NCBI GenBank assembly: GCA_017623655.1
Contig: JAGAON010000001.1
Span: 1 to 44,232, forward strand
Length of the DNA: 44,232 nt
Direction: 5' to 3'
Source of the DNA: Prevotella sp.
Lineage (GTDB): Bacteria; Bacteroidota; Bacteroidia; Bacteroidales; Bacteroidaceae
Numbering within the stretch: position 1 is the stretch's first letter; the number at the start of each line of letters is the position of its first letter. The notes beneath the pieces were generated by a model. That model was not told the origin of the DNA and searched no databases. It was given only the letters and a program-made list of their open reading frames with translations. Positions 24,082 through 32,358 of the stretch are shown in pieces. The position numbers and the translations under genes are program-made.

Positions 24082-24162
24082 ATGGAGTTTTGCAACCGTT
24101 TGCCTTTCAACGTGCCGAAGAAGTGCCGATTGTCTCGTGAAATGGTCGTGTTTACCGCATGA
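24082..24162 (+). CDS. Possible 26-aa ORF downstream of the palindromic site
   Basis: ATG at 24082 to TGA at 24162 encodes a basic 26-residue peptide (M-E-F-C-N-R-L-P-F-N-V-P-K-K...). Its only support is its place behind a consensus -7 box and palindrome. It may equally be a non-coding transcript or nothing. The rest of the 411-bp gap between leuS and the next gene shows no other feature. Confidence 0.15.
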   Translation: MEFCNRLPFNVPKKCRLSREMVVFTA

Positions 24163-24225
24163 ACAGGCTCTGATTGCGTGGTGAACAGGTGTATTTTGCC
24201 GTGGCCTGAAATTTACGGCTTGGCT

Positions 24226-24795
24226 TTATTGCCGCGAATATATGTCATCAGCGGAGCTGCCGTTGCCTTTTTTCTTTTTCTCCCTTTTCACCTTTCCTGT
24301 CTGTAAGTACTTTTTGAAAGCCTTTCCCAAACACTCGCCGAGTTGTTTCATTGGGTCGCGCATGGTGATGTGGTCATCAAAATCACCGTCGGAAGAGCGG
24401 AAAAGGAATGTTGCCATGATCTCGCCGGAGGGAATGTCCACCAGCAGGATGTTGGCAGTTATCCGTCCGCCGTTGTCAACGTTTGTTATTTGCACCACCG
24501 CCTTGTATCGCACCTTGTCGTTGGCGGTGCGTGCGGTGACGGTTGCTATCTCGTCATTGAACCATTCGTAGAAGTATTCCATAGACCGCCGTTCCCAGTC
24601 ATCCACGCGTCTTGCGCGTGCCACATACTCTTCCCAGTCGCGGTTATTGTTCCATGTGGCCTTTGAGCAGTCAAACTCTGCTGTCAGCAGCTTCATGTCT
24701 TTCAGCCAGTAAAGGTTGCCGCTGGATAGTCTTAGGTCTGCCGCCCGGGCGGATAGGCTGGCCATCAGTGCCATTATGATAAACAGTTTCTTCAT
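24226..24795 (-). CDS. Small secreted protein of unknown function
   Basis: A 189-aa protein starting at M-K-K-L-F (24795; an in-frame ATG three codons earlier is less typical). The signal peptide (K-K-L-F-I-I-M-A-L-M-A-S-L-S-A-R-A) ends in A-R-A. The mature part begins with strand-rich sequence (L-R-L-S-S-G-N-L-Y-W-L-K) and ends with a lysine-rich tail (K-R-E-K-K-K-K-G). No lipobox, catalytic motif or membrane anchor is seen. I do not recognise a family with certainty; the W-F-N-D helix plus beta core gives a general resemblance to small periplasmic Bacteroidota proteins. It is followed by mutS upstream on the same strand map but points away from it with a repeat between. Confidence 0.6.
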   Translation of the reverse strand: MKKLFIIMALMASLSARAADLRLSSGNLYWLKDMKLLTAEFDCSKATWNNNRDWEEYVARARRVDDWERRSMEYFYEWFNDEIATVTARTANDKVRYKAVVQITNVDNGGRITANILLVDIPSGEIMATFLFRSSDGDFDDHITMRDPMKQLGECLGKAFKKYLQTGKVKREKKKKGNGSSADDIYSRQ

Positions 24796-24828
24796 GGGTG
24801 TCAATCTTTTTTATTGCTTGGATATGCT

Positions 24829-24862
24829 GCCCTTTCAGGGCTACAACTCATAACTCACAACC
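24829..24862. repeat. CCCTTTCAGGGCTAC and AACTCATAACTC repeats
   Basis: GCCCTTTCAGGGCTAC is one arm of the element at 38152-38232, followed by a copy of the AACTCATAACTCACAAC spacer repeat. Both lie between the mutS stop and the secreted protein gene. Confidence 0.55.
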
Positions 24863-24871
24863 AAACTCCCC

Positions 24872-27502
24872 CTACCCTCTGACAATCTTCTTTATCTCGT
24901 TGAGCTTGTTCAGGGCTTCGAGCGGCGTGAGGTTGTTGATGTCGAGGCCTATTATCTCGTCGCGCACCTGTTCCAGCACGGGGTCGTCGAGCTGGAAGAA
25001 TGACAGTTGTCCGCCGTCCTGCGCGGCGGTCATTGCGCTCAGCGTGCCGCGCGCGTCCTTCTTCCCCGCCTCGCCCACTTGTGCGGACTCCTTTTCGAGT
25101 GCCGCGAGGATGGTCTCGGCGCGTTTCACTATCGACGGCGGCATGCCGGCCAGCTGCGCCACGTGTATGCCGAAGGAGTGCTCGCTGCCGCCTTCCACCA
25201 GCTTGCGCAGGAAGATTACCTTGCCGCCCACTTCCTTGACGGAGACGTTGTAGTTGCGTATGCGGCGGTAGTTCTTCATCATCTCGTTGAGTTCGTGGTA
25301 GTGTGTGGCGAACAGTGTGCGGGCTTCCGAGCCCTGGTGTTCGTGCAGGTACTCCACTATGGCCCATGCTATGGATATGCCGTCGTAGGTGGACGTGCCC
25401 CGTCCCAGTTCGTCGAAGAGCACGAGGGAGCGGTCGGTGACGTTGTTCAGTATGTTCGCCGCCTCGGTCATCTCCACCATGAACGTCGATTCGCCCGTGG
25501 AGAGGCTGTCGCTGGCTCCCACGCGGGTGAATATCTTATCGACGAGGCCTATGCGCGCGCTTTCCGCCGGCACGTAGCAGCCTATCTGCGCGAGCAGCAC
25601 GATGAGGGCTGTCTGCCGCAGCAGGGCTGACTTGCCGGCCATGTTGGGGCCGGTGATGATTATTATCTGCTGCGACTTTGAGTCGAGCGTCACGTCGTTC
25701 GGTATGTATTCCTCGCCTATGGGCAGGTTTGTCTCTATCACGGGGTGCCGTCCCCGGCGTATGTCTATGACGGTGCTGTCGTCAACCACGGGGCGCACGT
25801 AGCGGTGCTCCACGGCTGTCTTGGCGAAGGACAGCAGGCAGTCCAGCTCGGCCACCTGCACGGCGTCCTGCTGGAGGGGGCGGATGAACTGCTGCACGTG
25901 CTGCACCATTTCGGCGAACAGACGTGTCTCGAGGCCGAGTATCTTCTCCTCCGCGCCGAGTATCTTCTCCTCATACTCTTTCAGTTCCTGCGTGATGTAG
26001 CGTTCGGCCTGCGCCAGTGTCTGCTTGCGCACCCAGTCTTGCGGCACGTTGTCCTTGAAGGCGTTGCGCACTTCGAGGTAATAGCCGAAGACGTTGTTGT
26101 AGCCTATTTTCAGGGACGATATTCCCGTCCGCTCCATCTCGCGCTGCTGCATCTGCATGAGGTAGTCCTTTCCCGAGTAGGCTATCTTCCTCAGCTCGTC
26201 GAGTTCCGCGTCAACGCCGCTGCGTATCACCCCTCCTTTTGCCACCGCCTGCGGCGGGTCGGGCTCTATGCAGTGTTCTATGCGCTCCCTCAGTTCGTCG
26301 AGCGTGTCGAGCTTCTCCCCTACCCTTTCCAGCACCTCCACCTGTGACTGTGCGCAGATTACCTTTATCGGCTTTATGGCTTGCAGGGCGAGCTTCAGCT
26401 GTACCACCTCCCTTGGCGACACCCTGCCGCAGGCCACGCGCGAGACGATGCGCTCCATGTCGCCTATGCGGTGCAGCTCGTCCTCTATCACGTCGCGTGA
26501 GTCGGGCTGGCGGAAGAAGTAATCGACCACGTCCAGCCGCTCGTTGATGCGCTTCTCCTCCCTCAGCGGGAACACCATCCACCGCCGCAGCAGGCGTGCG
26601 CCCATCGGCGACACCGTGTTGTCTATCACATCTACGAGCGACGTGCCGCCCTCGTGCAGCGGGGCGTTGAGCTCAAGGTTGCGCACGGTGAAGCTGTCGA
26701 GCCTCACGTAGCGTTCAGCCTCGATGCGGCTGAGGCGCGTGATGTGCGAGATGTGCGTGTGCTGCGTTATCTCGAGGTATTGCAGTATGGCTCCGGCGGC
26801 CACCAGTCCCTCTTTCAGCTTGTCAACGCCAAAGCCTTTCATGCTGCGCACCTTGAAGTGGTGGTGCAGTTTCTGCGTGGCGGTCTGCTCGGTGAACACC
26901 CAGTCGTCGAGCTCGAACAGGCACAGCCTTGCGCCGAACATCTGTTCCACCTGCGCCTTCCGTCCCCGCTCTATGAGTATCTCCTTGGGCTGGAAGTTGG
27001 CTATCATCTTGTCGATGTACTCGTGGTTGCCCTGATCCACGAGGTACTCGCCGGTGGAGATGTCGAGCAGCGAGAGGCCGAAGCAGCCTTTGCCGAAGTG
27101 CAGTGCGCAGAGAAAGTTGTTCTCCTTGTAGTTGAGCACGTTGTCCTGCATGGCCACTCCCGGCGTGACCAGCTCCGTTATGCCTCGCTTCACCAGCTTC
27201 TTCGTCAGCTTGGGGTCTTCCAGCTGGTCGCATACCGCCACCCGTCTGCCGGCCCTTATCAGTTTCGGCAGGTAGGTGTCGAGGGCGTGGTGGGGAAAGC
27301 CGGCCATGGCGTCGCCCTGCGTCGCCCCGTTGTTGCGCCGCGTGAGGGTGATGCCCAGTATGCGCGAGGCGTCTATGGCGTCGTCGCAGTAGGTCTCGTA
27401 GAAGTCGCCGCAACGAAACAGCAGCAAAGCCTCCGGGTGCTTCGCCTTAAAGTCGAAAAACTGTTTCATCATCGGCGTGAGTTCGCCGTCTTTCTTGGCC
27501 AT
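24872..27502 (-). CDS. mutS: DNA mismatch repair protein MutS
   Basis: An 876-aa ATPase that recognises mismatches and recruits MutL. Mismatch-reading motif G-D-F34-Y-E36 lies in the N-terminal domain; connector, lever and clamp domains follow. The ABC-type ATPase has Walker A G-P-N-M-A-G-K-S near 616, signature S-T-F-M-V-E-M, Walker [13 protein letters not shown] and A-T-H-Y-H. The C-terminus ends in a short dimerisation helix-turn-helix. Length is the family norm. A GC-rich repeat sits 20 bp upstream of its ATG. Confidence 0.97.
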   Translation of the reverse strand: MAKKDGELTPMMKQFFDFKAKHPEALLLFRCGDFYETYCDDAIDASRILGITLTRRNNGATQGDAMAGFPHHALDTYLPKLIRAGRRVAVCDQLEDPKLTKKLVKRGITELVTPGVAMQDNVLNYKENNFLCALHFGKGCFGLSLLDISTGEYLVDQGNHEYIDKMIANFQPKEILIERGRKAQVEQMFGARLCLFELDDWVFTEQTATQKLHHHFKVRSMKGFGVDKLKEGLVAAGAILQYLEITQHTHISHITRLSRIEAERYVRLDSFTVRNLELNAPLHEGGTSLVDVIDNTVSPMGARLLRRWMVFPLREEKRINERLDVVDYFFRQPDSRDVIEDELHRIGDMERIVSRVACGRVSPREVVQLKLALQAIKPIKVICAQSQVEVLERVGEKLDTLDELRERIEHCIEPDPPQAVAKGGVIRSGVDAELDELRKIAYSGKDYLMQMQQREMERTGISSLKIGYNNVFGYYLEVRNAFKDNVPQDWVRKQTLAQAERYITQELKEYEEKILGAEEKILGLETRLFAEMVQHVQQFIRPLQQDAVQVAELDCLLSFAKTAVEHRYVRPVVDDSTVIDIRRGRHPVIETNLPIGEEYIPNDVTLDSKSQQIIIITGPNMAGKSALLRQTALIVLLAQIGCYVPAESARIGLVDKIFTRVGASDSLSTGESTFMVEMTEAANILNNVTDRSLVLFDELGRGTSTYDGISIAWAIVEYLHEHQGSEARTLFATHYHELNEMMKNYRRIRNYNVSVKEVGGKVIFLRKLVEGGSEHSFGIHVAQLAGMPPSIVKRAETILAALEKESAQVGEAGKKDARGTLSAMTAAQDGGQLSFFQLDDPVLEQVRDEIIGLDINNLTPLEALNKLNEIKKIVRG

Positions 27503-27522
27503 GTTGGTTGTCTGAATTAAAG

Positions 27523-27556
27523 CCCCCCTCCCCTTCCCTCCCCGGGGGGAGGGGGT
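27523..27556. repeat. GC-rich palindromic element upstream of mutS
   Basis: CCCCCCTCCCC, TTCCCTCCCCGGGGGGAGGG, GG. Typical member of the family, in the mutS-lgt gap. Confidence 0.9.
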
Positions 27557-27633
27557 GATGTGCGGGAGCAGGTATGGGGCGTTTGGTTAGTCGTTATTGT
27601 CCGCTGTCTTCTTTCATTACCTTGGCATGGTAA

Positions 27634-28482
27634 CTACTCCCTCCCCCCGGGGAGGGTTGGGGCGGGGGCTTTCCAGCCCTTCCATGTGAAGTACGCCCCG
27701 GCTATGATGAACGGTATGGAGAGCAGCTGCCCCATGTCCAGCGGCAGCGACGCCTCGAAGGCTTCCTGCACCTCCTTGGTGTATTCTATGAAGAAGCGGG
27801 CGGTGAATATCAGCAGTATGTCCAGACCGAAGAAGAAGCCTGTGCCGAGCAGCTGCGGGCGTCTTTTCCACAGATGCCACATCACGAAGAAGAAGCAGAA
27901 GTAGGCTATCGCCTCATACAGCTGTCCGGGATGGCGCGGCTGCATATCTACTCTCTCGAAGATGAACGCCCACGGCACGTCCGTCGGCTTGCCTATTATC
28001 TCCGAGTTCATGAGGTTTCCGAGCCTTATGAAGGTGGCCGCGAAGGGCACGGAGAGGCTTATGGCGTCGAGCACCGTCCATGGCTTCATCCGCATATTGC
28101 GGCAATAGAGCAGTATGGCGAGCAGCAGTCCCAGCGTGCCGCCGTGCGAGGCCAGTCCCTCGTAGCCGGTGAAGTGCCAGCCGCCCCACGGGTCCTGCCT
28201 GATGGGGAGCAGCATCTCTATGACGTGTGTGCCGCTGCTGAGGAAGTAGCCCGGCTCGTAGAACAGGCAGTGGCCGAGTCTCGCGCCTATGAGGATGCCC
28301 ACGAAACAGTAGAAGAACAGCGGCTCGAACTTCTCGTCGGCTATCTTCATCTTGCGGTACAGGTACTTTACCGTTAGGTATGACAGCAGCAGGCCTATGA
28401 GCCAGCAGGTGCTGTACCATCTTACGGCGAACGACCCTATGTGGAATATGGTCAGGTCAGGGTTCCAGTGGATGTAGAGCAT
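27634..28482 (-). CDS. lgt: Prolipoprotein diacylglyceryl transferase
   Basis: A 282-aa inner-membrane enzyme that moves diacylglycerol from phosphatidylglycerol to the lipobox cysteine, the first step of lipoprotein maturation. About seven membrane helices. Signatures: S-H-G-G-T-L-G near residue 125, R-L-G-N-L-M-N-S-E-I-I-G (the Lgt signature), R-H-P-G-Q-L-Y-E-A. The frame extends to 28500, but those extra codons lie in a GC-rich repeat; M-L-Y-I-H-W at 28482 is the family start. The last ~11 residues (A-P-T-L-P-G-G-R-E) are encoded by another copy of that repeat, which also ends near the stop. Neighbour of mutS and ychF. Confidence 0.95.
   Translation of the reverse strand: MLYIHWNPDLTIFHIGSFAVRWYSTCWLIGLLLSYLTVKYLYRKMKIADEKFEPLFFYCFVGILIGARLGHCLFYEPGYFLSSGTHVIEMLLPIRQDPWGGWHFTGYEGLASHGGTLGLLLAILLYCRNMRMKPWTVLDAISLSVPFAATFIRLGNLMNSEIIGKPTDVPWAFIFERVDMQPRHPGQLYEAIAYFCFFFVMWHLWKRRPQLLGTGFFFGLDILLIFTARFFIEYTKEVQEAFEASLPLDMGQLLSIPFIIAGAYFTWKGWKAPAPTLPGGRE
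27637..27670. repeat. GC-rich palindromic element forming the 3' end of lgt
   Basis: CTCCCTCCCCCCGGGGAGGG, TTGGGGCGGGGGCT. Translated on the minus strand as the C-terminal tail of Lgt. Confidence 0.9.
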
Positions 28483-28489
28483 AATGATG

Positions 28490-28520
28490 CCCCCTCCCAT
28501 TCCCTCCCCGGGGGGAGGGC
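28490..28520. repeat. GC-rich palindromic element before lgt
   Basis: CCCCCTCCCAT, TCCCTCCCCGGGGGGAGGGC, followed by the shared flank GTTGAATGGTGTTGAGGG. Lies 7 bp upstream of the lgt ATG. Confidence 0.9.
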
Positions 28521-28552
28521 GTTGAATGGTGTTGAGGGATTGTTTAATATAG

Positions 28553-28583
28553 CCCCCTCCCCTTCCCTCCCTGGGGGGAGGGG
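28553..28583. repeat. GC-rich palindromic element, lgt-ychF gap (second copy)
   Basis: CCCCCTCCCCTTCCCTCCCT, GGGGGGAGGGG, flank GTAGAATGGTTTTGAGGGG. Same orientation as 28490-28520. Confidence 0.9.
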
Positions 28584-28634
28584 TAGAATGGTTTTGAGGG
28601 GTTGTTGGTTAATATTTAATCTTCTGAGGTATTT

Positions 28635-28670
28635 ACTCCCTCCCCCCGGGGAGGGCCGGGGTGGGGGCTA
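28635..28670. repeat. GC-rich palindromic element at the ychF stop
   Basis: ACTCCCTCCCCCCGGGGAGG, GCCGGGGTGGGGGCTA. The terminal CTA is the TAG stop codon of ychF (minus strand). Confidence 0.9.
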
Positions 28671-29768
28671 CACGTTAAACCGGAAGTGCATGATGTCTCC
28701 GTCCTGCACCACGTATTCCTTGCCCTCTATGCCAAGCTTTCCGGCTTCGCGTATGGCGGCCTCGGAACCGTACTTGATGTAGTCCTCGTACTTTATCACT
28801 TCCGCGCGGATAAAGCCCTTCTCGAAGTCGGTGTGTATCACGCCGGCACACTGCGGGGCTTTCCATCCCTTGTGGTACGTCCACGCCTTCACCTCCATCT
28901 CGCCGGCGGTGATGAACGTCTCAAGGTTGAGCAGCGAGTAGGCTTTCTTTATGAGGCGGTTCACGCCGCTCTCCTCCAGCCCCAGTTCTTCGAGGAAGAG
29001 CTGTTTGTCCTCGTATGACTCGAAGCCGGCAATGTCCTCTTCCGTCTTCGCGGCCACCACCATTGCCTCGGCGTTCTCCTCCTTGGCCAGCGCCTCCACC
29101 TTGCGGGTCCATTCGTTTCCGTCCTTTGCCGCGGCTTCATCTACGTTGCATACGTACAGCACCGGTTTGCTTGTGAGCAGGAAGAGGTTGCGCGCGGCCT
29201 CCTGTTCCTCCTTCGAGTCAAACTCCACGGTGCGGGCGTTGCGCCCCGCGTCCAGTGCCTCCTTGTACGCCGTCAGCACGGCCAGCTCCACCTTTGCCTC
29301 CTTGTTGCCCGTCGAGGCGATCTTGGCTGTCTTGGCCAGACGTCCCTCGATGGTCTCAAGGTCTTTCAGCTGCAGCTCGGTGTCTATTATCTCCTTGTCG
29401 CGTATGGGGTCGATGGTGCCGTCAACGTGTGTGATGTTCTCGTCCTCGAAGCAGCGCAGCACGTGTATGATGGCGTCCGTCTCGCGTATGTTTCCGAGGA
29501 ACTTGTTTCCCAGTCCCTCGCCCTTGCTCGCGCCCTTCACCAGTCCGGCAATATCTACTATCTCGCACGTTGCCGGCACTATCCTGCCCGGGTGCACTAT
29601 CTCCGCGAGCTTTGTCAGCCGTTCGTCGGGCACGGTTATCACGCCCACGTTAGGTTCTATCGTGCAGAAAGGGAAATTGGCTGCCTGTGCCTTTGCGCTT
29701 GACAGGCAGTTGAATAATGTTGATTTGCCTACGTTGGGCAAACCTACTATGCCACATTTTAATGCCAT
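28668..29768 (-). CDS. ychF: Ribosome-associated Obg-family ATPase YchF
   Basis: A 366-aa P-loop protein that hydrolyses ATP and associates with ribosomes; linked to oxidative stress control in other bacteria. G-L-P-N-V-G-K-S-T-L-F-N P-loop at residues 8-19, D-I-A-G-L-V-K-G-A-S-K-G-E-G-L-G-N switch II, a coiled-coil helical insertion, and a C-terminal TGS domain (A-W-T-Y ... Y-V-V-Q-D-G-D-I-M-H-F-R-F). Length is the family norm. Its stop codon is part of a GC-rich repeat and another copy (29799-29832) lies 30 bp upstream of its start. Confidence 0.96.
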   Translation of the reverse strand: MALKCGIVGLPNVGKSTLFNCLSSAKAQAANFPFCTIEPNVGVITVPDERLTKLAEIVHPGRIVPATCEIVDIAGLVKGASKGEGLGNKFLGNIRETDAIIHVLRCFEDENITHVDGTIDPIRDKEIIDTELQLKDLETIEGRLAKTAKIASTGNKEAKVELAVLTAYKEALDAGRNARTVEFDSKEEQEAARNLFLLTSKPVLYVCNVDEAAAKDGNEWTRKVEALAKEENAEAMVVAAKTEEDIAGFESYEDKQLFLEELGLEESGVNRLIKKAYSLLNLETFITAGEMEVKAWTYHKGWKAPQCAGVIHTDFEKGFIRAEVIKYEDYIKYGSEAAIREAGKLGIEGKEYVVQDGDIMHFRFNV

Positions 29769-29798
29769 TGTAAAAAAGAGTAGTCCTCAGTCCCCGCG

Positions 29799-29832
29799 GC
29801 CCCCTCCCCGTCCCTCCCCGGGGGGAGGGGGT
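29799..29832. repeat. GC-rich palindromic element, ychF-metF gap
   Basis: CCCCCTCCCCGTCCCTCCCC, GGGGGGAGGGGG, flank TGGAATGGTGTTGGCGGG. It lies between the ychF start and the end of metF. Confidence 0.9.
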
Positions 29833-29879
29833 GGAATGGTGTTGGCGGGTTGTTTTTTATTGGTTAATGATTCTTATTG

Positions 29880-30911
29880 TTAGTCTTGTTTACACCCCTC
29901 AGAACTATCTTGCGCCCTCCCCTCGGGGAGGGACGGGGAGGGGGCCGCGGGGGTCAGTGCTTTCACTATGCTCTCCACCTGCTCCGTCTTCGTCATGGTG
30001 TAAAAGTGCAGCACGGGGAATCCGGCTTTCAGCAGTGCCTCGCCCTGCCTTATCGCCCACTCCACGCCGACCTTCTTCACGTCGTTGTTGTCGCGGCACG
30101 CCATCACCTTATCCACCAGTTCCTGCGGCAGATCCACGGCGAACGTCTGCGGCAGCACCGTCAGCTGCGTCTTGGTGGCGAAAGGTTTGAGGCCGGGCAG
30201 CACGGGAGCGTCTATGCCTATCTCCGCACAGCGGTCGCGGAAGCGTATTATGGTGTCCGCGTCGTAGCATATCTGCGTGGCTATGTACTCCGCCCCCGCG
30301 TCCATCTTCTGTTTCAGGTAGCCGAGGTCCGTCAGCGAGTTCGGCGACTCCACGTGCTTCTCCGGATACCCCGCCACGCCGATGCAGAAGTCCGTGCGGT
30401 GGTTCGTGTTGGGCTCGCCGTCTATGAACTGTCCGTTGTTCATGGCCGTTATCTGCCTCACCAGCTGGTCGGCGTGCGCGTGCCCTTCGGCGTGGGGCGT
30501 GAAACGGTGGGCGCCGGGCATGGCGTCGCCGCGCAGTGCCAGCACGTTCTGTATGCCGAGGAAGTCCATGTCGATCAGCGTGTCCTCTATGTCATACCGT
30601 GACTGTCCGCCGCAGATGAGGTGCGGCACCACCTCCACGCCGTATTTCCGCCTTATGGCAGCCGACACCCCCAGCGTTCCCGGCCGGCGGCGCATCACGT
30701 GTTTCTCTATCAGCCCGTCGGGCCGCTCGGTGTATTTCATCTCCTCCCGGTGGCACGTCACGTTGATGAATGCGGGCCCGAAGGGCATCAGGCGGTCTAT
30801 CGCGCCGAATATCCTGTCGAGGCCGTCACCTTTCAGCGGCGGCAGCAGCTCGAAGGAGAAGCGTGGCTTGCCGGTCTCCTTCGCCCGGTTTATGATGTCT
30901 ATGACTTTCAT
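29880..30911 (-). CDS. metF: Methylenetetrahydrofolate reductase
   Basis: A 343-aa FAD enzyme reducing 5,10-methylene- to 5-methyl-tetrahydrofolate, the methyl donor for MetH encoded nearby. F-S-F-E21-L-L-P-P (catalytic-glutamate segment), H-x-x-C-G-G-Q-S, G-A-E-Y-I-A-T-Q-I-C-Y-D, P-G-L-K-P. The frame is open to 30968 but that would cross the promoter; M-K-V-I-D at 30911 is the start. The normal family end is near Y-T-M-T-K-T-E-Q-V; the final ~23 residues (P-S-P-S-L-P-E-G-R...) are an added tail encoded by a GC-rich repeat (29912-29950). metF and metH are now separated by an R-M pair. Confidence 0.95.
   Translation of the reverse strand: MKVIDIINRAKETGKPRFSFELLPPLKGDGLDRIFGAIDRLMPFGPAFINVTCHREEMKYTERPDGLIEKHVMRRRPGTLGVSAAIRRKYGVEVVPHLICGGQSRYDIEDTLIDMDFLGIQNVLALRGDAMPGAHRFTPHAEGHAHADQLVRQITAMNNGQFIDGEPNTNHRTDFCIGVAGYPEKHVESPNSLTDLGYLKQKMDAGAEYIATQICYDADTIIRFRDRCAEIGIDAPVLPGLKPFATKTQLTVLPQTFAVDLPQELVDKVMACRDNNDVKKVGVEWAIRQGEALLKAGFPVLHFYTMTKTEQVESIVKALTPAAPSPSLPEGRAQDSSEGCKQD
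29912..29950. repeat. GC-rich palindromic element coding the MetF tail
   Basis: GCGCCCTCCCCTCGGGGAGG, GACGGGGAGGGGGCCGCGG. In frame in metF, giving A-A-P-S-P-S-L-P-E-G-R-A near residues 320-333. Confidence 0.9.
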
Positions 30912-30938
30912 TGTGATAATGGGATTTATACCAAATTG

Positions 30939-30969
30939 CAAAATTACAGAAAAATTTTGTAATTTCAAA
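30939..30969 (-). promoter_or_regulatory. metF promoter
   Basis: Minus strand TTTG (30966-30969), a 19-nt spacer and TAATTTTG (30939-30946). The start codon lies 27 nt downstream. Confidence 0.75.
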
Positions 30970-30993
30970 ATTCTGTTGCAAGTAAGCTATATA

Positions 30994-32358
30994 TTACATT
31001 CTTTTTTTCAATATTGCAGCAATGTTCTCTATGACTCCGGTCACAAGGGCATTTCCCATCAGGAACGCGCGGCGCGTGTCGCTTGCCCCTGCTGTGTGGT
31101 TGTCGGGAAACATGTTCAGACGTTCCAATTCTATTGGCACCAACCGTCTGTAACGTCCGCTTTCGGTTTTTACAACGTGCTTGAATCTTGACGGTGCCGC
31201 TCCTCCCTCGCCAGTTATTATAGTGCGTGAGGCTCGGTTCAGGTAGTCAGGGAAGGCCATTGCTCCCTCGCTGTAATTATATTCAAACCCCGTTGTTTTG
31301 TTGACGCGCTTCAATGACTTTTGTCCCTTTTGGTATTCCCATTTGGGTATCTCGTCTGTTGGAATAAAGAAGTCATTGGGCACTTCTGCCTCGTTTATCA
31401 GCATATCGTTCAGCGTGAGGAAGCGCCCGCTGTAATTGGCTTCGGTTTCCATGGTATATACGTTTCTTTCGTACATTACTCCTGAGTTCTTGAATGGACT
31501 TGTGGTCTTGTTCTTGTTGAATGCCTCTGACACCTCCGTTATTTCTCCCTCTATTTTGAAGCAGGTTTTGAGATTGTTCTTTGCTGTGCATGGGAAAGCC
31601 TGTGCCATCACTCCGTTTTGCAGTAACCATGAATGTTTGTTCACAGCAGACATCAACTGTTTGGCCAGAACAGTATTCGTATGATATGCCACAATGTATG
31701 TCCGCTTGCGGCGTTGTGGCATACCGTATTCCGCAGCATTTATTATGCGCCACTCTACAGCGTAGCCCAAGTCAGAGAGTGACGCGAGGATGATGGCGAA
31801 GTCCCGGCCGCGTTGTTTGGCGGGAGAATTGACAAGCCGGTCAACGTTCTCCAGCATGAGGAAGTTTGGCCGCTTTTTGCCTTTCTCCAGAAGTATGCGG
31901 TATATTTGCCACCACAGTACGCCTTTTTTGCCTTTTATGCCTTCTGAACGTTTCAGTGTCGTTGCCACTGAATAGTCCTGGCAGGGGAAGCCGCCACACA
32001 GTATGTCACAATCCGGTATGGCGTCAGTCGGCACTGTTGCGATGTCCTCGTTGGAGTGTCCTTCCACCCCAAACCTGTTGCAGTATATGATGCTTGCATC
32101 CTGCCGCTTGGTGGTAGGTTCCCACTGGTTGCTCCAGATTGTCTTGAAATGTTTTGACGCGCGTTCCAGACCTATCCTGAACCCCCCTACTCCGGCGAAC
32201 AGCTCCACCACCCTTACATCATCGTCCGCGCTGCAGGGCATTGCGTGGCTAAACAGGTCTGGCTGGATGATTCTCTGCTGTATGTTGCTTGAATATTCTG
32301 CTAAGGGCTCACACAGGTTACCGTCGTGCGTAGTGTTGTCATTCAGGCTGTAATTCAT
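30994..32358 (-). CDS. C5-cytosine DNA methyltransferase
   Basis: A 454-aa SAM-dependent enzyme methylating cytosine C5. Motif I F54-A-G-V-G-G59, motif IV G-F-P125-C-Q127 with the catalytic cysteine, motif VI E170-N-V, motif VIII Q215-R-R-K-R, the variable target-recognition region of about 150 residues, and motifs IX-X near the end (R-R-L-V-P-I-E-L-E-R-L, G-N-A-L-V). All key residues are present, so it should be active. Its start overlaps the 3' end of the restriction gene by 20 bp, indicating one transcript and probable translational coupling. It protects host DNA against the partner nuclease. Confidence 0.95.
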   Translation of the reverse strand: MNYSLNDNTTHDGNLCEPLAEYSSNIQQRIIQPDLFSHAMPCSADDDVRVVELFAGVGGFRIGLERASKHFKTIWSNQWEPTTKRQDASIIYCNRFGVEGHSNEDIATVPTDAIPDCDILCGGFPCQDYSVATTLKRSEGIKGKKGVLWWQIYRILLEKGKKRPNFLMLENVDRLVNSPAKQRGRDFAIILASLSDLGYAVEWRIINAAEYGMPQRRKRTYIVAYHTNTVLAKQLMSAVNKHSWLLQNGVMAQAFPCTAKNNLKTCFKIEGEITEVSEAFNKNKTTSPFKNSGVMYERNVYTMETEANYSGRFLTLNDMLINEAEVPNDFFIPTDEIPKWEYQKGQKSLKRVNKTTGFEYNYSEGAMAFPDYLNRASRTIITGEGGAAPSRFKHVVKTESGRYRRLVPIELERLNMFPDNHTAGASDTRRAFLMGNALVTGVIENIAAILKKRM

